Shown piece after piece: positions 60,690 through 64,000 of a DNA stretch of 64,000 nucleotides; the stretch's first letter is position 1, and each line of letters starts with the position of its first letter. The notes beneath the pieces were generated by a model. The model searched no databases, was not told the DNA's origin, and saw only the letters and a program-made list of their open reading frames with translations. The position numbers and the translations under genes are program-made. Source of the stretch: Candidatus Proximibacter danicus (GTDB lineage Bacteria; Pseudomonadota; Gammaproteobacteria; Burkholderiales; Rhodocyclaceae); contig JADJUC010000004.1 in the NCBI GenBank assembly GCA_016710885.1, positions 162,456 to 226,455 of the forward strand, written 5' to 3'.

Positions 60690-62689
60690 TCAGGCTTTCA
60701 GCTTGGCGAGCGCGTCGTGCTGGTTGTCGAAGATATGCGGGGCAAGCTCGCGCTTGGACAGCGCATCGCCAATCTGCGCGCGGGTGAAGGCGCTGGTGGT
60801 GTAGCGGGTGACGCGCGAGGTAGAAGCGGGTGACGACATCCGCACCATTTCGACATAGGTATCGAGTAGTTCTGGCGAAATGCTGAAGTTGTCGTAGTTG
60901 ATGATGGCGTAAACAACTTGTGCTCCAGCGATCCGGCTTCTGCTCGATGAGCTGGCGGATGGCCTCGATGTCAGCCGCGCGGCTCGGGTTGGGGTTCTCG
61001 GAAATTGACGAAGAACAGGTTCTGCTCGGCGTTGTAGCTCAGCCGTTTATCACCAGCGGCAGACTCTGCGGCTCGGCGCGCAGGCCCATCAGCGCATCGG
61101 CGAAGATGCGCGCATCCATCATCGGCGTACTTGCGGGCTGATCGTCGGGCGGAAAGCTCATCTGCGCAAGAATGTCGCGCTCAAGATCGACGCGGTGCGA
61201 TTTCGATCAGCTCCAGCCACCGTTGGTTAACTGGAACACGCAGCGTTCGGTGACGTAGAGCACGGGCTGGCCGCGTTTTCCCGCATAGGCGCCGCTGAAG
61301 GTACGGTGCTCGACTTCCTGGACGAATTTCTTCGTCTTGCCCTCGCGGAGGATCTTCAACTGGCCGTCGGTGATCGCCACTTCCAGATCTGAGCGGTGAA
61401 GGTGCCAACGAAGACGACCTTCTTGGCGTTCTGACTGATGTTGATGAAGCCGCCGGCGCCGGTGAGCTTGGAGCCGAATTTGGAGACGTTGAGGTTGCCC
61501 TGGGCATCGGCCTGGGCGAGACCGAGGAAGGCGATGTCGAGCCCGCCGCCGTCGTAGAAATCGAATTGGCTGGGCTGGTCGACGATCGCCTCGGTGTTCT
61601 GGCGGCGCCGAAATTGAGGCCGCCGGCCGGCACGCCGCCGATCACGCCCGGTTCGGCGGTCAGGGTCAGCAGGTCGATCACCCTTTCCTCCGGCGGCCAC
61701 GCTGGAGACCCCTTCCGGCATGCCGATGCCGAGGTTGACGATCGCGTTCGGCGCCAACTCCAAGGGCCGCACGGCGGGCGATGATCTTTCGCTCGTCCAT
61801 GTCCATCGGCTCGATGCTCGACATCGGGACGCGGACCTCGCCGGAGAAAGCCGGGGAGTAGGCCTCGGCGAAGGTCTGCATATGGTATTCCGGCTTTTCG
61901 GCAACGACCACGCAATCGACCAGGATGCCGGGGATCTTCACCTGCCGCGGATTCAGCTGACCGCGCTCGGCGTGCGCTCCACCTGAACGATGGTCATGCC
62001 GCCCGAGAGTTCTTGTGCCGCCATGGCGATGGCCAGCGCTTCGAGCGTCAGCGCCTCGCTTCTCCATGGTGATGTTGCCGTCCGGGTCCGCGGTGGTGCC
62101 GCGGACGATGCCGACGTCGACCGGGAAGGTCGCGTACATCAGGTAATCCTCGCCGCCCATTGATCAGGCTGACCAGGTCTTCCGTGGTGCTTGCGTTGAT
62201 CTTGCCGCCGCCGAAGCGTGGGTCGACGAAGGTGCCGAGGCCAACGCGGGAAATCTGCCGGCTTGCCGCCGGCGATGTCGCGGAAGAGGTGGGAGATGAC
62301 CCCCTGCGGCAGGTTGCAGGCCCTGATGTCGTTCTCGACGGCCAGCTTTCTGCAGCTTCGTACCAGCCCCAGTGGCCGCCGATGACCCGGCCAACCAGGC
62401 CTTCATGGCCCGAAATGATTGAGGCCGCGCTCCTTGCCGTCGCCCTGGCCGGCGGCGTAGAAGGTCAGGTTGCGTGGCGTGCCAGCTTCGGCCTGCGGGC
62501 TTCGCCGAGGAAGCGCTCCTCCAGTGCAACGGCCATGCTTCCGGCAAAGCCGATGCCGACGAAACCGCCGGTAGCCACGGTGTCGCCGTCCCGCACCAGT
62601 TGCACGGCATCAGCGGCACTGACCACCTTGCTGCGCTTGTCGATGGTGTGCTGCGGGTTGTCCAGCGGGGGTGGGAAGCGGTTGGCATG
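60690..62689 (-). pseudogene. Acyl-CoA:acetate/3-ketoacid CoA-transferase (YdiF/Pct-like), many indels
   Basis: A protein of about 660 residues can be traced on the minus strand from the ATG at 62689 (GAGGAG upstream) to the TGA at 60690, but the frame changes at least 17 times. Recognised segments in order: SKVVSAADAVQLV, DTVATGGFVGIGFAGS, GHWGWY, GGEDYLMYATFPVDVGIVRG, NPRQVKIPGILVDCVVVA, NLGIGMPEGVSSVAA, LTLTAEPGVIGGVPAGGLNFGA with the catalytic Glu of the ExGxxG motif, YDGGGLDIAFLGLAQ, GFINISQNAKKVVFVGTF, and a C-terminal extension with TTSAFTRAQIGDALSKREL. This is a family I CoA-transferase that moves CoA between short-chain acids, possibly propionate or acetate. The damage is more likely poor end-of-contig sequence than true decay. 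Confidence 0.75.
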
Positions 62690-62816
62690 GTCACGATCTC
62701 CTCGTCATTTTCTGTGTTGGCGCCACCAGAGCCGGATGTGCCTAGATTAGCGCAATGCCCGCCTTTGTGGCGTCTTCCCGTATGGTGAAATGCGTTGGGG
62801 TTTGGGGCTTTGTGGG

Positions 62817-63981
62817 TCAGCGCAGGAGCGTTCCGTTCCTGCCGATCACGGTCACTTCGACGAAGCGCGAACCAACGCGACTGTTCGGCGAAAACTGACG
62901 TTGAAGCCGCCGACATCGAGATTGCCCAGCGTCTCCAGTGCGTACGGGATCTTTCCGGACCAGGGTTGGGCCCGCGCGGCCGGATGGCCTCGACCAGCAC
63001 CTGAGCGCCGATGAACTCTTCGAAGTTGGTATAGGACCGCTGCATCAGCCGGGGCGTATTTGGCAAACCGGTTTCTTGAACTCGCGGGTCACCGGCTGCG
63101 TGTCGGAATGCGGGAAGGCATTACCTGACTGATGCCGAGGCCATGCACGGCCGGGTGCCGGAGAGTTTCACCAACTGGCTGGCATCGACCACCGGATGTT
63201 CAACAGCTTTGCCGCGCTGCCACCGGCTTCACACGGAAACCCCTTGGCAAAAGCGGCCGTGGAGCGATTGACCGAGATCAGATGGTAGCGCCGGCATCGG
63301 CCTTGCGGATGATATGAACTGCGCTCTTCACGTCATCAGTGTTGCGTTCGTAGCTGGCGGCGGCGGCGAAGCTTGAGGTTGCGCTTGTTCAAGGCGGCTT
63401 CGGACGCCTTTGCCCTTGCCACTTCGCCAAAACCGTCGTTCTGGTAGGAGACTGCGATGCGCTTGATGCCCAGCGTGGTCAATTGGTCGACCATGTGCTC
63501 CGGCCTCGTCGGCATAGCCGGCGCGGATGGAAAGATGTTGCGGTTGTCGGCGGTGCGCGGCACCTTCGCGCCGCCGGTATGAGGGCGCGACCAGCGCGAT
63601 CTTTCCGGATTCGAGCAGCCCGCGCTTGAGCACCTCGCCGACGTTGGCGGTGCCGGCAAAGCCGATCAGCGCAACGGCCTGCTGCTTCTCGATCCAGCTC
63701 CTGGGTCAGACGGACGGTTTCATCGACCTAGTAGGGCATCGTCGACGACCACGTACCGAATCCTGTTACCGTTGATACCGCCGCTGGCGTTGATGTAGTC
63801 GAAGTAGATGCGGGCTCCGGGCACCATGTCGCGCCCCGTGCTGGCCAGCACGCCGGTGAGCGGTGCTACCTGGCCGATGACAATGTCGGCAGCCTGGATG
63901 CTCGGGCTGGTGACGGCGAACACTACGGCAGCGACAAAACGGCGGCTGTGCTGCACGACCGAAACGAGAGATGGTTTTCAA
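62817..63981 (-). pseudogene. Amino-acid-type ABC transporter periplasmic binding protein, many indels
   Basis: The minus strand encodes, in several frames, a protein of about 388 residues of the Leu/Ile/Val-binding (Peripla_BP_6) family. Traceable segments: a signal peptide (RRFVAAVVFAVTSPSIQA), ADIVIGQVAPLTGVLASTGR, GARIYFDYINASGGINGNRI, TQEL with EKQQAVALIGFAGTANVG, VDQLTTLGIKRIAVSYQNDG, NTDDVKSAVHIIRKA, TNFEEFIGAQVLVEAI and the end LDVGGFNVSF...FVEVTVIGRNGTLLR at 62817. It would supply a branched-chain amino acid or related acid to an ABC permease that is not in the window. The start at 63981 (TTG) is uncertain. It is 127 nt upstream of the CoA-transferase gene, so both may share an operon. 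Confidence 0.7.
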
Positions 63982-64000
63982 GATGTTGGGTCCTTTGGTG

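Noticed and set aside
60690..63981. True pseudogene decay of a CoA-transferase and binding-protein operon
   Set aside because: Conserved motifs are almost perfect between the indels, and insertions and deletions alternate at high density only at the window end, which fits poor sequence rather than mutation.
1..64000. CRISPR array, prophage, integrative element or secondary-metabolite cluster
   Set aside because: I saw no regularly spaced repeats, integrase or phage structural genes, and no biosynthetic megasynthase. Apart from the insertion sequence, the content is housekeeping and metabolic.

Overview
The window looks like a chromosomal segment of a betaproteobacterium, most likely a Rhodocyclales member (Dechloromonas/Azonexus-like). 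This is inferred from protein sequences and gene order (accA-tilS; ndk-rlmN-pilW-rodZ-ispG-hisS-yfgM-bamB-der-hfq-hflX-hflK-hflC-DUF2065-hisZ-purA; rnr-rlmB; rpsF-priB-rpsR-rplI-dnaB), high GC and a phasin gene. No database search was possible.

Layout. 0-4.8 kb: the end of a Cache/HAMP sensor kinase, a 3-methyladenine glycosylase, accA and a damaged tilS. 4.8-13.1 kb: a C4-dicarboxylate module, with a PAS-GGDEF-EAL protein and the DctS/DctR two-component pair on the minus strand, divergent from the TRAP transporter dctPQM; a perfect 18-bp palindrome lies between them. 13.2-28.9 kb: a long, tightly overlapping plus-strand series for nucleotide metabolism, rRNA/tRNA modification, pilus assembly, cell shape, isoprenoid synthesis, translation, outer-membrane assembly, ribosome assembly, Hfq and membrane proteolysis control, ending with purA. 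28.9-33.6 kb: tRNA-Leu(CAG), rnr, a diguanylate cyclase, rlmB and a small membrane protein. 33.7-40.8 kb: assimilatory sulfate reduction (cysN, cysD, cysH, a DUF934 gene, cysI), a TauE-type exporter and a CysB-like regulator. 40.9-46.2 kb: the ribosomal/replication cluster, interrupted by a small winged-helix gene, a phasin gene and a DMT transporter. 46.2-57.4 kb: a transglutaminase-like protein without its catalytic residues, a lipoprotein, PhoH/PIN ATPase, peroxiredoxin, an Arg/Glu-rich small protein, a DinG-type helicase, an orphan ATP-grasp-like protein, a RelE/ParE toxin-antitoxin pair and mobB-moeA-moaD-moaE. 57.4-64 kb: a chemoreceptor, an IS4-like element with 9-bp target duplications, a CoA-transferase and an amino-acid-type ABC substrate-binding protein.

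Sequence quality matters here. At least ten otherwise well-conserved genes carry frameshifts, most explained by one base missing from a short homopolymer. In the last 3.4 kb indels occur about every 50-150 bases. I read most of these as sequencing or assembly errors rather than biological decay. The internal loss in tilS (about 70-80 codons) is larger and may be a misassembly.

I found no convincing undescribed multi-gene system. The most interesting leads are the DctSR palindrome, the pseudo-transglutaminase, the orphan ATP-grasp protein, the phasin promoter with TGC-rich sites, the tRNA promoter overlapping the rnr start, the 30-bp-arm inverted repeat inside the cys cluster, and the probable CTG start of priB.
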